Positions 1-10,902 are shown, numbered from the stretch's first letter. The stretch is 53,779 nucleotides of DNA from Actinomortierella ambigua (GCA_016098155.1 JAAAJB010000207.1:1-53779), one strand, 5' to 3'. A program made the numbers and translations. The notes: generated from the sequence alone by a model not told the origin.

Positions 1-124
1 AAAAAAAAAAAAAAAAAGTCAGGACATACACTTCTATTAGCACATGCCCGACATCAGGCAACATTTAAGCTTCTCTTGGCTACTCTCCTCTACTTTTTTT
101 TTGGGGGGGGGGGGAAAGACTTAC

Positions 125-1829
125 CAAAAACTTCGATGGTCTGACCAGGTGCCATGACGCCAAGCACAGGTTTGACTGAGTAGCGAAGCGGAGCATTGGT
201 CTTGAACTTGTAGCCAACTGGTGTCGACCACAAATTCTTCATCTTTAGTTTAGAGACTTGACCTGAGGAATGTTTAGACGCTACCAACGGTGAAAACAAC
301 AGGCGTGCCATACGCGTAATTGGAATCGAAAGATGTTCGTTTGGTTAGAACAGTCTATCCCTGACGAATAAAGTCACCACTTTGACACAAGGGAATAAGA
401 CATCCAATGAGCAGCCTTGTCTATGGCCATGCACCGCCCCGGCATTTGTTCACTTGCTAATATCAGACAGTGCGATTGCAATTCCCTCCCTCCCTCCCTC
501 CTAGATATTTGAACAATGACACCCGCCCAATTCTCATGCGTGAGGCCCACACGCGGGTTCCTTCCCCTTCCTTACTCCTTGTCCCCCCCCCTTTTCCACC
601 CTTTGCTTCTCTCTCGCTCCCTCTCCCTCTCTGTCTCTTCTCCCCTTTCTTCTCCACTGTTCCTGTCGAATGGTATTCCTCTTATCTGCCTCTCCAACTT
701 TCACAAGCCTACGAACTCTATGAGGTCATTGTGCTCTGTCATGGACAGAGCGAGACACGTTGCAAAAGAGGTCGCCAGAAAGAAAAGAACAAAAAAAAAA
801 TTCTCCTTTCCATCTGTAGCCAATCCCACAGTATAATGCGGGGCATGCGTCGATCTACGACACGTTCAAAACACTCGTTCGGCGAGTTGTGGGAAGTGCG
901 GGAATACACAGGTGGCGAAGAAAAGGACGATCGAAAAAAAGGCAGGAACGAATGAGGGGAAAAGAGTAGCACACGGGTGCTTGAGGAGGCAGGGCGACAC
1001 CGGAGAAACACAGTATTCGCTGTTGGTGTGATTGGGATGTGCGCACTGACTCTTTCGCGCAGGGCAAAGTGGGCCCTATCATGCGCTTGGTCCCGTTCAA
1101 CCTTGTGAAGACAGGGAGGGGGGGAGGGAGAAGGCTCCCAATCCCACCCCTTCTCCACATCGAACGCTGTGAGTTGTTGCAAAGTGTTTCCCATACCCTG
1201 GTGAAATCATCGTGATATGTTTGTTTGACCTCGGAAAGGGGAAAGAAAGGGGGGGGGGGAGTGAAGAGTGGGAAAGTAGGTTGTCGCAGCTGGATTCACC
1301 CCGCATCGGTGGGTGGAGAGCATGATGGTGCTGAAAGCTCACTCTCACGCACGAACCGGGCCCAGGTGAGCGAAGAACAATGAGCATTGGTAAGCTGGAA
1401 CTTGCTCGTTCCTGTAGTCGTTGACGACAATACCACTGTTTTTTTTTGTTTGTTGTTGAGGTATTAATCCCTTCATCATTGTGTTCTTCTCCTGTTTCTT
1501 TTTCTTTCTCTTCCTCGTCTCGTTTTTCCATGACGAGTTTGTAAGTTTGTAACATTCCACCCCCCCATGTTTTTCTTCTTCTCCTACTGCCATCACTTTT
1601 GTTTGTTGGCATAAATGTAATAAGTGATCGTCAGATGATGATAGGTCGTACCTGTGAATTGAAAGCCTTGGGGTGCGATACGGATCAGAGTTGACATTGT
1701 AGGAGATGCACGACCTCCGTCACTTCCGGCAGAACTGTTCGAAGAGGTGCTTGGGCGGTGACTGGCGTTACTGGGCGAGGAAGTGTTCCCGCTGTTGACA
1801 GATCTGGTGTTGGGTGTATTGGACGACAT
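125..1829 (-). CDS. MSP (major sperm protein)/VAP-domain protein, 5' part only, runs off the left edge
   Basis: Proteins with an N-terminal MSP domain of the VAP/Scs2 type usually sit on the ER membrane and bind FFAT motifs at contact sites. Exon 1 (1652-1829) encodes a Ser/Asn-rich leader of about 45 residues and then the first MSP strand (LIRIAPQGFQF). Exon 2 (125-262) encodes VSKLKMKNLW and YKFKTNAPLRYSVKPVLGV, a clear match to the VAP core pattern KxKTTAPxxYxVRPNxGxxxPG. The donor GTACGA (after 1652) and the acceptor CAG (before 262) join in phase 1 and restore a glycine codon. Another GTAAGT donor follows exon 2, so the remaining exons lie beyond position 1. ATG 1829 is the first ATG of the frame. 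The intron is 1389 nt, far longer than others here. The segment between the first two strands is about five residues shorter than in animal VAPs, so a mini-exon could be missing. The family call is firm; the exact role is not. Confidence 0.7.
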
Positions 1830-2942
1830 GATCGTTTTCAAGAGTTGAGTCAAATAGGCGAGAGGGAGACAGAATAGCAGGAGAGGAGATGAAAGCGGTT
1901 GGGAGACTGAGCGAGGGGAAGGGAAAGGAACGTAGGGGTAGAGGGAAAGTGCAGTTTTGGCGGTGAAAGGGGTGTAGGTGACAAAGGAAAGAGAGTTGAA
2001 AGGACGGATAAAAATGAGCGTTGGGCAAAAAGACGGTCAGGGTAGAACAGGAACGTGGGGGCGAGTTGGAAGTTTGTAGGGCGTGGCGGCTGGGCTGTCG
2101 TTGACTTGACACACTAGCGATGCAACAATGGGAGGAGCAGAATGAGACGGTTGGTTGATGCAACCAGAGTGAAATGAGGAGGAGGTGGGTCGAAAAGAAA
2201 AAAAAAAGTGGTGGAAACAAGGGAAAGGAAAGAATAATATTAGTCTTGTCTTGGGCCATGCGACCCAAATAGTCCTTTCGTGTGTAGGTCAGTCAGTTCA
2301 GGCACTGCGACCCAACATCCAAAAATCAGTCCCAAAAAATTTGATTGTGCGTTGGGGTTCAACGGAGCACTTTCGACTGGCTGCAGCTGACAGAGTTCGA
2401 CTGACAGGTCTTGCCCCATGCCCCACACTTCTCCTGTCCTCTCCCCCTCCACAACGCTCACCACCACCACCCCTCCTCCCCCCTCCTCCCTCCGAACAAA
2501 CGACAGAGTGAGAAGCAGACTGAGATGAAGATTGATAGATAAATTGACACAAAGAAGAATGTGCCCAAAAGGACGACTCTTGCTCGGCCGTGTCTGCTTG
2601 GGGCGCTTCTTATGAATAAGCCTCGCTATCCAAATGACCAGCCTACGTATGCCACCGTCTCACAATTCAGCCAAGTCAGACGAGCATGTTGCCACGATCT
2701 GCATACTGCCACGCCTCCCGCTCTTTCACATCACCCTCCATCCCCCCCCCCTTTTTTTTGTTCTTTTCTTGTACTTCAAAGTTATCCCACGTCAACCATG
2801 CTACCCACGGCCATCCTCCGCTAAGAAGTGGGTGTCACCATCCCGGGACTTCTCAGCATGGCCATATTTCTTCTTTGTCATCATGCTTCGAGGTCTATTT
2901 ACTCTTGTAGCACCTTGGACACCTTGATGTCCGCTCTCTTGG

Positions 2943-3195
2943 ATGTTGCACATGTACAAGAACGTGGGCACTCCTCTGCGATTCGACTGTACCTCCATTC
3001 AGGTAAAGCAGCTTGTGGTTGCCTGTCGTGGGGTGCTGCAGGATAATATAAGTCAGGTCACATTGTTTTTGTTCTTTCGTTTCTCCGCAGGGCGTCTCTG
3101 TTCCCACCAACTCAAATACAGAAACAGGCGCCTTTTGGGGCGAATATTATCTCAGGGACCCGCCCCTACACTTCTTGTCTTTCCTGAAAATTTGA
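2943..3195 (+). CDS. Possible two-exon micro-gene, 54 codons, unrecognised
   Basis: Exon 1 (2943-3002, 20 codons) ends in CAG followed by GTAAAG. Exon 2 (3091-3195) follows a pyrimidine tract ending in CCGCAG. The join is in phase 0 and reads through 54 codons to TGA, with balanced composition (for example TNSNTETGAFWGEYYLRDPP). An in-frame TGA lies just before the ATG. There is no recognisable domain and it may be chance; no neighbour helps with function. Confidence 0.2.
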
Positions 3196-3663
3196 GGACT
3201 TCCTGAAGGAACAACCACCCCAGCCTTCCAGCCACTCAATAGAGTCAAACTTAAGCCCATGTGGGTGTCACCACGCCCTGCTGGCTGCTGCTGCTGGCGA
3301 CAGACCCGTCCTCTTTGGAACGAGCCCCAGTCTACCCCAAGAGCACGATCGAAGAGGTCGTCGGCTCATCCAATAATATATATGCAGCAAATCCCATCTC
3401 CTTTCCTCCGTAGATCTAGTCTTGTGCACCTCAACCAGCACCAGGGCTGTCGGCATTATTGAAAAGACATGTTGTACAAGGTCACCTGCAATACTTTATT
3501 TTACATCTTGGCCTTTGCATACAGCTACATTGCCCGCAGTACATTCACAATAACCATCGTTGAGGGGTGCTGGGACAATTCTCAAAGTCAATCAAAGTTA
3601 TTCTACAAAACAACGTTGATCAAAACAAAGTCGAGAAAATAAAAAAAAATAAGAAAGTCGAGG

Positions 3664-3990
3664 CTATTGGCTCACCAACCCCACCAAGACAGGCTGCTCG
3701 CGAATGCCACTGATAGGGGCCTCGCTTGCATTGTCACTATGGTTTGATTCTCTTCCAGCTGATGAAGGTGACAGAAAATGATCGCCATTGCTCGTGTGTG
3801 TGAATGTCATTTTGGGAAATGACTGATCTACTCGATCAATGCCCACAGGCCCCACTGATTCATTGTTTTTGAAGATTGTAAAGAGATTTACCCCCACTTC
3901 AAACCGACTAATGCAATGGGCACTTCGAAGCCATGGTTTCAACCTCGATTCCTCAATGTCGGTCTGCTGCAGGGGTATGCCACAGCTCAT
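3664..3990 (-). CDS. Hypothetical 108-aa ORF
   Basis: A single open frame from ATG 3990 to the stop at 3664. The product is hydrophilic with no signal peptide, membrane segment or domain I recognise. No clear TATA box or intron signals support it. It is retained only because it is the longest ATG-started frame in this gap and its composition is not low-complexity. It may be a random ORF. Confidence 0.2.
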   Translation of the reverse strand: MSCGIPLQQTDIEESRLKPWLRSAHCISRFEVGVNLFTIFKNNESVGPVGIDRVDQSFPKMTFTHTSNGDHFLSPSSAGRESNHSDNASEAPISGIREQPVLVGLVSQ

Positions 3991-4262
3991 CCACTCTGGA
4001 CCAACAGCGCACCCGACCTAACCGTTTCTCCGAGGAGTAATAGGCAGGCCATTGGGTGACTGAGGAAGGCGAGGGAAGGAGATGGACACGTGCGTATTGC
4101 CTCAGAATTTACTGCAAATCGGTCGTGGAGACACCGGCGTAGTGATAAGCAATGGGGCAGGAAAGAAACAAAAACGGATCTGGGAGGGACTCCTTTTTAT
4201 ACGAAAGAATCAGCGTTTGTTTACATTGTGCCATGGTCATCTACAAGCCACTCCATGGCCAA

Positions 4263-4277
4263 AGAACATTCTCGAAT
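4263..4277 (+). promoter_or_regulatory. Heat-shock element (three perfect alternating units)
   Basis: The sequence AGAACATTCTCGAAT contains GAA (4264), TTC (4269) and GAA (4274) with exact 5-nt spacing, the canonical nGAAnnTTCnnGAAn site for heat-shock factor. It lies about 300 nt before the start codon of the BAG-domain gene and about 145 nt before a TATA box. Confidence 0.65.
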
Positions 4278-4419
4278 TATCGAGGGCCGCTGAGTTTTTT
4301 TGTCTTACAAATTTGGAAGTGCAATTTTGCAGACAATGACGAGTGATGCATCCGTCAGCGTGCACGACCGCAGCGATTCGTCAGCTAGGCCATTACGCGT
4401 TAACTCCCTCCACAAAGTC

Positions 4420-4426
4420 TATAAAA
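4420..4426 (+). promoter_or_regulatory. TATA box of the BAG-domain gene
   Basis: TATAAAA, preceded by AGTC and followed by a GC-rich stretch, about 150 nt upstream of the ATG at 4575. The spacing suits a transcript start near 4450 and a leader of about 120 nt. Confidence 0.6.
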
Positions 4427-4574
4427 CGCTCGGGCCGACCCCTCACCTTTTCCAGCATCATCATTTTCAAAATCTTGTCTACAAAGCCATCAAGTTTCCC
4501 ATCCTATTCATCTTTCGGTGCTTCCATACCAGCCAACCCAGAGGAACATACGTTATCCACAAACGCCTTGCGTC

Positions 4575-6824
4575 ATGTTTGCATTCTTTGACCCCGCCAT
4601 GGCCCCTACCAGATCCCATCATCAATACAACCGACACTATCCTTACTACCAACAGCGCTCCCAGAGTCACCAGGACCCTCTCACCATGATGGCCTCGATC
4701 TACCCTACCGCCGATGAGTTGTACGAGTCTGACGAGGAGGAGCGCCTCTTGAGACAGGCCCTTGCTCGCAAGCAGGAAGAGCGCCATCCTCGCCAGCGCC
4801 AGCTCCAGCTGCAGCAGGAGCGTGAGCGCCAACGTCAGCAGCTTCTAGCCAAGCAGCAGCAACAGCAGCTCCAGCGAGAACGCCAGATCCAAGCCCTCCG
4901 TGCTCGAGCGATCGCCAAGTACGAGGCAGAGCAGCGCCTCATCCGCGAGCACCAAGTTAGACAGGAGCAGCTTCGCCGCCAGCGAGCAGAGGCACAGCGC
5001 ATCGCAGCGATTGAGGAAATCTTCCGTCGCCAGCTTGCTTACCAGGAAGAGCAGGAACTGCAGCAGGAGCGTCTTCGTCGCCACCGTGCCGCAGTGGCTG
5101 CCCAGGAGGCCGCCAAGGCTCGTGCCATCGCCCAGGCAAAGGCTCGTGAGGAGGCAAAGCGCCAGGAGGAGCAGCGACTGAAGCAGCTCACTGCTGCCAC
5201 GTCGTCCGAGTCCGAGTCCGAAGAGGAGTCTGAAGTGAACGAACTTTTGGAGGGTATTCTCGAGGCCTTCTTCTTCCCTCACCTCAAGCGACGTGCCACC
5301 GATCGATCCGAGGATGCTCAGCCCAGCAAGCGTGCCTACCGCCCGTCGGAGGAGGAGCTGCAGCAGCAAAAGCGTATCGAGCAGGCCAAGAAGGAAGCTC
5401 AGGCCAGGGCAGAGGCAGTGGCGAGGGCTAAGGCTGATGCTGAAGCCAAAGCCAAGGCCAAGGCCAGGGCTGATGCGGAGGCCAAGAAGCAGCAAGAGGC
5501 AAAGGCCGCTGCGTCTGGCTCTGACAACGACAACCTGATTCATAACTACTTTGTGGCCTACCCCGAGGTGAAGGAGTTTGTCGAGTCCATTCTTGGTGCC
5601 AAGATTGTCGCGCCCACTTCCCAGCAGTCCACCCTTACGCCTACTTCTACTGCGTCTTCGTCCTGTCGTGCCGCAGCCTCGTCCTCCAAGACTGCTGCCA
5701 CCGATGCCAAGAAGAAGAAGGTGACGATCGAGACCCCCAAGAAGGCCCCTTCCCCCGCGACTTCCTCTCACAGCCCCGCCTCGTCTCCCGAGCTGCGTGC
5801 TACCGACATTCTCCGCCAGCGTATCGAGCGCCAGCACAGCCAGGAGCGAACGCTGCTTGAGAAGCACTCGGAGCTGAACGAGATTGAGTCGATCCTGGAC
5901 GGCCTTACTACGGACGTGGAGACGGTGATTCACGAGACTGGCGATGGCAAGCAACCCTACAAGTTGGCTCAGGTTGAGGAGAACGTGACCAAGACGATGG
6001 TGCGCATTGATTCTGTCCCCAGCGATGGCGATCTCTCGATCCGCAAGCGTCGCAAGGAGCTGATCAAGAAGAGCGAGGACCTGCTTGAGACCGTCGATGT
6101 CCTGAAGAGCAGAGTCAAGAATACTGGCAAGCAGCGCGCCCACAAGGTCAACGACGACGAAACGCTCAACACCACCACCACTACCACCACTAATTCCCCT
6201 TCTTCCTCCTCGTCCAAGTCCTTGGCTACCACAGTTGAGGATGCACCCGAGACGCCTGCAGTCGAGCGTGGCGAGGTTGAGTTCTCCACCGAAGAGTTTG
6301 CGACGCCTGAGGCCGTGCTTGAGGAGGCCGTCGCTTCGGACGAGCCTGCCGCCCCATACGTGGTGTTTGATGCCCCTGTGGCCGCAGTGTCCACAGAGTC
6401 GACCGAAACGGTAGAGATTGTCGAGCCTAGTACACCCGTGGAGGAGGCCACGTCTGCCGAGGTTGGCCAGCCCGAGGATGAATCACCCATTGTCGACGAA
6501 CTCGATGTTTCTGACGAACTCTCCGAGTTGGAGTCTTTGCCCGACACCACCTCTGACGCTCTTGTAGAGGAGCCTGAGGAGGGTCAGAAGCAGCAGCAGC
6601 AGGAGCAGCAAGAGCAGCAAGAGGGTGGTGACGACGAGGAAAGGGCTGAAGGGGTTGCTCCTGCGGCAATCACCACCGAGTCTACCGAGCCAACACAAGA
6701 TGATGCAACGATCACAGTGACAGCGGATGGCGATTCTACAGCCGTGGATGGAGTCCCGGAGACGCACAACCCGAGCGAGTCTGAGTCTCTGGACCATGAC
6801 TTTGAGCTCATTGCCGCCCATTAA
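4575..6824 (+). CDS. BAG-domain protein, probable Hsp70 co-chaperone
   Basis: An intronless gene of 749 aa. A BAG domain is seen at about residues 425-515: ELNEIESILDGLTTDVE, then KLAQVEENVTKTMVRIDS and IRKRRKELIKKSEDLLETVD, the three-helix pattern with conserved E, R and D positions that binds the Hsp70 ATPase domain and drives nucleotide exchange. The N-terminus has a Tyr/Gln-rich patch (YYQQRSQ), then a long charged coiled coil (about 55-220, Q/R/E-rich) and an AKAKAKARADAEAK helix (about 285-315). The C-terminal third is acidic and disordered with a QQQQEQQEQQ run. The start at 4575 (MFAFFDPA) is the first ATG in frame. A heat-shock element and a TATA box upstream fit induction by stress. 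The BAG call is confident; which Hsp70 it serves is not known. Confidence 0.82.
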   Translation: MFAFFDPAMAPTRSHHQYNRHYPYYQQRSQSHQDPLTMMASIYPTADELYESDEEERLLRQALARKQEERHPRQRQLQLQQERERQRQQLLAKQQQQQLQRERQIQALRARAIAKYEAEQRLIREHQVRQEQLRRQRAEAQRIAAIEEIFRRQLAYQEEQELQQERLRRHRAAVAAQEAAKARAIAQAKAREEAKRQEEQRLKQLTAATSSESESEEESEVNELLEGILEAFFFPHLKRRATDRSEDAQPSKRAYRPSEEELQQQKRIEQAKKEAQARAEAVARAKADAEAKAKAKARADAEAKKQQEAKAAASGSDNDNLIHNYFVAYPEVKEFVESILGAKIVAPTSQQSTLTPTSTASSSCRAAASSSKTAATDAKKKKVTIETPKKAPSPATSSHSPASSPELRATDILRQRIERQHSQERTLLEKHSELNEIESILDGLTTDVETVIHETGDGKQPYKLAQVEENVTKTMVRIDSVPSDGDLSIRKRRKELIKKSEDLLETVDVLKSRVKNTGKQRAHKVNDDETLNTTTTTTTNSPSSSSSKSLATTVEDAPETPAVERGEVEFSTEEFATPEAVLEEAVASDEPAAPYVVFDAPVAAVSTESTETVEIVEPSTPVEEATSAEVGQPEDESPIVDELDVSDELSELESLPDTTSDALVEEPEEGQKQQQQEQQEQQEGGDDEERAEGVAPAAITTESTEPTQDDATITVTADGDSTAVDGVPETHNPSESESLDHDFELIAAH

Positions 6825-6854
6825 ATATATACCATCCTATTCTTGTATTCCTTT

Positions 6855-6860
6855 ATTAAA
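6855..6860 (+). terminator. Poly(A) signal-like ATTAAA after the BAG gene
   Basis: ATTAAA lies 31 nt after the TAA stop in an AT-rich stretch, at a typical distance for fungal 3' end formation. Confidence 0.35.
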
Positions 6861-6920
6861 CTTTCTCTGAGTAATGAAAAACTTAAATATAGCGACTGTG
6901 TCTGTCCTTCCCCCTTGGCC

Positions 6921-7177
6921 TTACCTCAAAAACTCGGGATTGTTGGTGCTTAGCGCAACCCTGTGGTTGTCAAAGGCATCGAGCTTGATCCAGCCGATGT
7001 GCTCGCGGTGAAAGGGGATAGGAAACCGCCAAAGTTGGTGGTCTAATTGGAACTGCTTCTTTTGATTGTTGCACGGGAATGGTATGTTCATGGTACTATT
7101 GGTGACACGAACCTTATGTACTTACGTCGACCAACTGATAGACACACCACGTTTAGGCACTGGGATGGGTCAAGCAT
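6921..7177 (-). CDS. Possible two-exon small gene (57 aa) or 3' end of a larger gene
   Basis: Exon 2 (6921-7042) reads LWRFPIPFHREHIGWIKLDA and on to NNPEFLR and a stop. This mixed, aromatic-rich composition looks coding. Exon 1 (7126-7177) starts at an ATG and ends at GTAAGT. The 83-nt intron ends in TTAG and joins in phase 1 without a stop. An in-frame TAG lies shortly upstream of the ATG, so a 5' extension would need another exon. I do not recognise the family. It would be convergent with the BAG gene and divergent from the mutase gene. Confidence 0.35.
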
Positions 7178-7637
7178 GTCAGCTGTGTGATGCTATGATA
7201 TTTGTGTCAGTGACATAGGCCAGGAGTAGGACCGGGAGACGTGAGCTGACTGGGGGTGGTGGTTCCAGTCGTGTATCACATAGTAAATTCTGGGGTTTGG
7301 AGGGTAGAAATGACGGGCACAAGCGGTGCAACGGCTTCTGTGTAGAAGGAGAAGTCCACCTCCCACCACCACCCTCGACCCCCAAGGTGCCTGCATGTCC
7401 TGGCGTGGGGATGCAACGGTTGAGACTCGACAGTCGAACGAACGCCGGGTGGCTTTGCCTCGGTGGACTGGGGGGTCTGGGAGTGTGGAAGACTGAAAGG
7501 GGGTCACTCACATCAGCACTTGTAGCGGATAAGTTTAAAAAAAAACTTCAGGGAACTCTTTTTCTTAAACTTTGTTCCCTTCCATTTCTCTCTTTTTTCT
7601 CATCATGCTTCACATTGACCATCAGAGTTCCATCGCC

Positions 7638-10373
7638 ATGGCCACCATCAACGTCAACAACCTCAACGTTCTCTCCGACCTCCACCCCAAGCCAGTGCGC
7701 ACCTTTTCTTATGGCACCGCTGGCTTCCGTATGAAGTATGTAGATGGTTGCTGTTCCTGAGTTTCGTGTTTGTTCCTCTCGAGGTCTTGTTCGCCAAAAA
7801 AAAAAAAAAAAAAAACAAGAAAATAGACCAGCACAAAGAACCCATTATGAGAGAGGAGGGGATCGATCGGGCAGAAGCGTCTGTGCTGAATCAGTTCAAT
7901 GGTCTACCACCACACTTGTTTTGCTCGCTCATGGATCAAACAGGAAGGGCCACTACTGCGATAAATGGCGTACGTGTCTCCTCACCCTCCCGCCTCCTCT
8001 CCTTTTCCTTTGCTTTCCCGAGCTCCACATCTGCACATGGGGAATTTGGGAGGGTGGGAAAATAGGGGGGCAAGGAGGGAGGGAGAAGATCGGGTCCCTC
8101 CCTCACCCTCCCTCGCACAGCATTAGGGTGTGACGCTTGGAGATCAGAGCCGCAGAGGAGAGGACCAAAAAACCAAACCGGACATATCCCTCCCTACCTT
8201 TCTCCCTCCACGTGTACATATATTCACTGACCTTCTCATTCCATCCTCGTCCTCTAGGGCCGAGCTTCTTGACTCGGTCATCTTCCGTGCCGGTATCGCT
8301 GCTTCTCTCCGATCCAAGAAGTTGGGTGGCAAGGTCATTGGTGCTATGATCACTGCTTCCCACAACCCCGCTGAGGTAACATCTTGAGTTGGAAGGATTG
8401 CTTTTTTTTATATTGTTCACGCTTTGCGTTTGGTAGACGCTTATTCATCATTGCTATGCGCTCTTTTTTTTTTTCTTCTTTCGGGTCGTCTTAGGATAAC
8501 GGTGTCAAACTGGTTGATCCCATGGGCGAGATGATGGAGGGTTCCTGGGAGGCCCTTGCCACCCAGCTGGCCAATGCAGAGTCGAACGAGAAGCTATTGG
8601 AGGTGATCCAGCGCATTGTCAGCGCCCAGGGTATCGACCTCGCCACGCCCGCCCGCGTTGCCTTTGCACGTGACACCCGTCCCAGTGGCGAGTCGCTGGT
8701 CAAGGCCCTCAACGACGGTCTCAAGGTCTTGGGTGCCAAGGGTACCGATTACGGCATTATGACGACTCCCCAGCTGCACTACATCACCCGGTGTCTCAAC
8801 ACCGAGGGTACGCCTGAGGCGTACGGCGAGCCCACGGCCGAGGGCTACTACAAGAAGCTGGCGGATGCCTTCAAGATCCTGATCGAGGGCAAGGCGACCC
8901 CTGCCCCGTTGACTCTTGACTGCGCCAATGGTGTTGGTGCGCCAAAGTTCCTCGAGTTCCTGCCTTACCTCAGCGATACTCTCCCTGTGAAGCTCATCAA
9001 CGACGACATCAACGATGCCTCCAAGCTGAACTTGAACGTAATGTCACTTGCACTTATTTTTATTTTCGCATAGAGTTTTGGCTCACGGGTCTCGGTGGAA
9101 TGTCTGTTAACTAACATGCCCCCCTCTTTTTTTTCATCATTCATTACAGGCTGGAGCTGACCACGTCAAGAGCCACCAGAAGGCGCCTGTCGGCCTCAAG
9201 TTGGCCCCCCTTGAGCGATATGCATCCTTTGATGGCGATGCCGATCGCCTCGTTTACTACTATGCCGACGAAGGTTAGTGTCTTCCCTCGTATATTCGAA
9301 TCGGGTATTGACCGATAAAAAAAAATAGCTACCTAACCCCGCCCCTCCCTTTGATCTTTTCATGTGTCACTAGATGGTACTTTCCACCTTCTCGATGGTG
9401 ACAAGATTGCCAGTCTTGCTGCCATGTACATCGTGGACCTCGTCAAGAGCGCAGGTGTGGAGGGTATTAGTGTCGGTGTTGTCCAGACTGCATATGCCAA
9501 CGGCGCCTCGACCAAGTATCTGACTGAGACCTTGGTATGTTCGATCTATGCCGTCCTCACGAAAGGAGAAAATCAAACAGGAGAAACAGAAAAGTTGACT
9601 AACTTCCCCCATCCTCTTTATTGTTATGGTAACAATAGAATGTCCCTGTCAAGTTTGCTTGCACTGGTGTCAAGCATCTGCACCATGAGGCCCTCAAGTA
9701 CGACGTTGGTGTCTACTTTGAGGCCAACGGCCACGGCACGGTCCTCTTCAGCCCTTCGGCCCTCAAGACTATCTTCAGCCACGAAGGGTAATGTCCGCCG
9801 GGGGTCTTTTGCGTCTCCATTTTATATTTTTTTATTGTTGCTCAATGATGATATGGCACAGGAGAAAGGATACTGTGTTACTAACTACCCCCTCCTCATC
9901 TATCACCACCTCCCTTCATTAGATCGAACCCAGCACAGGCCAGCGCCATCCGCTCGCTGCGGGCGCTGACGGAGGTGATCAACCAGACGGTGGGCGACGC
10001 GTTCTCGGACCTGTTGTTGGTGGAGGCGATCCTGATCCAGCGTCAATGGACGGCGCGGGTGTGGGACCAAGCGTATACGGACCTGCCTAACCGGTTGGTG
10101 AAGATTTATGTGCAGGACCGAACGATCTTTGACACGACGGATGCGGAGCGCAAGTTAGTGTCGCCCGCAGGACTGCAAGCGCAGATCGATGCGATCGTCA
10201 AGAAGTTCCGGGATGGTCGCGCCTTTGTCCGTCCCTCGGGCACAGAGGACTGCACCCGGTTGTATGCCGAGGCCGCGACGCGTGGTGAGTGCGATGAGCT
10301 GACGTACCGCATTGCGGGATTGGTCTTTGACCAGGCAGGCGGTGCTGGTCAGCGTCCTCAAGAGTTCCTGTAA
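7638..10373 (+). CDS. PCM1/AGM1: Phosphoacetylglucosamine mutase
   Basis: Converts N-acetylglucosamine-6-phosphate to the 1-phosphate, a cytosolic step to UDP-GlcNAc for chitin, N-glycans and GPI anchors. There are seven exons: 7638-7735, 8258-8375, 8495-9037, 9150-9273, 9374-9534, 9639-9787, 9923-10373 (547 aa, the usual length). All joins are GT-AG and in phase. Landmarks in order: SYGTAGFR at the N-terminus, the phosphoserine loop TASHNP (about residue 66), the metal loop DGDADR (about 280), sugar-binding EANGHGT (about 375) and phosphate-binding [10 protein letters not shown] (about 500). The sequence follows the human enzyme closely ([37 protein letters not shown]). ATG 7638 gives a family-like start; ATG 7605 is in frame and would add 11 residues. 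The first intron (522 nt) contains a long A tract. Confidence 0.95.
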
Positions 10374-10902
10374 ACAACTCGACAACAACAACAACAAAAA
10401 AAAACCAAAAGAATACCTACACAACTACAAATATCAATACAATAACAATAACATAGTCGTAAGACGAAAAAGGCGTTTAGAAGATTCGCTATCCAATCGT
10501 CAATAAACTTTAGCCTGCACTTTTTTTTTTTTTATATATTGTCAGTGTAAAAACCTTTATTGGGGTAAAATAGGGAAGAGGCAAAGAGTGGAGGAGGGTA
10601 GAGTACAGGTACAAATACAGGTTCTGTCTTTTTTTTTTCCTCGCTCTCTGTCCTGCGCCCGCAATCATAAGTCATGATGTCGTACGACGAAAGAGGGGTG
10701 AAAGAAAAAAACAAAAAGACAAAGGGCGATAGGCTTGGTGGGGCAATGCGTCGAGGACGGGAAGTAGGAGCGGAAAAATAATGCCTCTCTTCCCCTTGGA
10801 TGTCGTTCATGTTAAAGTTGCAAAACGTCGATCGCTGGAGTTTGAAAAACAAGGCTTTTCCCGCCCCCCTCTCTGTCTTCTCATGATTGGCCTTTCTTTT
10901 CA
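10374..10902. other. Convergent 3' region between the mutase gene and ADA2
   Basis: Contains only the two 3' untranslated regions, with A-rich and T-rich tracts and one AATAAA. No gene seen. Confidence 0.6.
10502..10507 (+). terminator. Poly(A) signal AATAAA after the mutase gene
   Basis: AATAAA about 130 nt after the stop codon, followed by a T tract. The preceding 3'UTR is rich in CAA/AAC. Confidence 0.45.

Larger units (their letters stand above)
1830..4574. other. Intergenic region between the MSP gene and the BAG-domain gene
   Basis: About 2.7 kb with no recognised gene. It holds pyrimidine- and purine-rich tracts just upstream of the MSP gene, two weak candidate small genes (2943-3195 and 3664-3990, listed separately), and the BAG-gene promoter elements at 4263-4277 and 4420-4426. 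Confidence 0.6.
6825..7637. other. Intergenic region before the phosphoacetylglucosamine mutase gene
   Basis: Holds the 3' region of the BAG gene, a candidate small minus-strand gene (6921-7177) and the mutase promoter. An in-frame ATG at 7605 offers an 11-codon longer mutase start. Nothing else is recognised. Confidence 0.5.

Noticed and set aside
4845..6143. 432-codon minus-strand frame opposite the BAG gene
   Set aside because: Leu/Gly/Arg-rich antisense shadow of the Gln/Glu/Ala-rich coiled coil.
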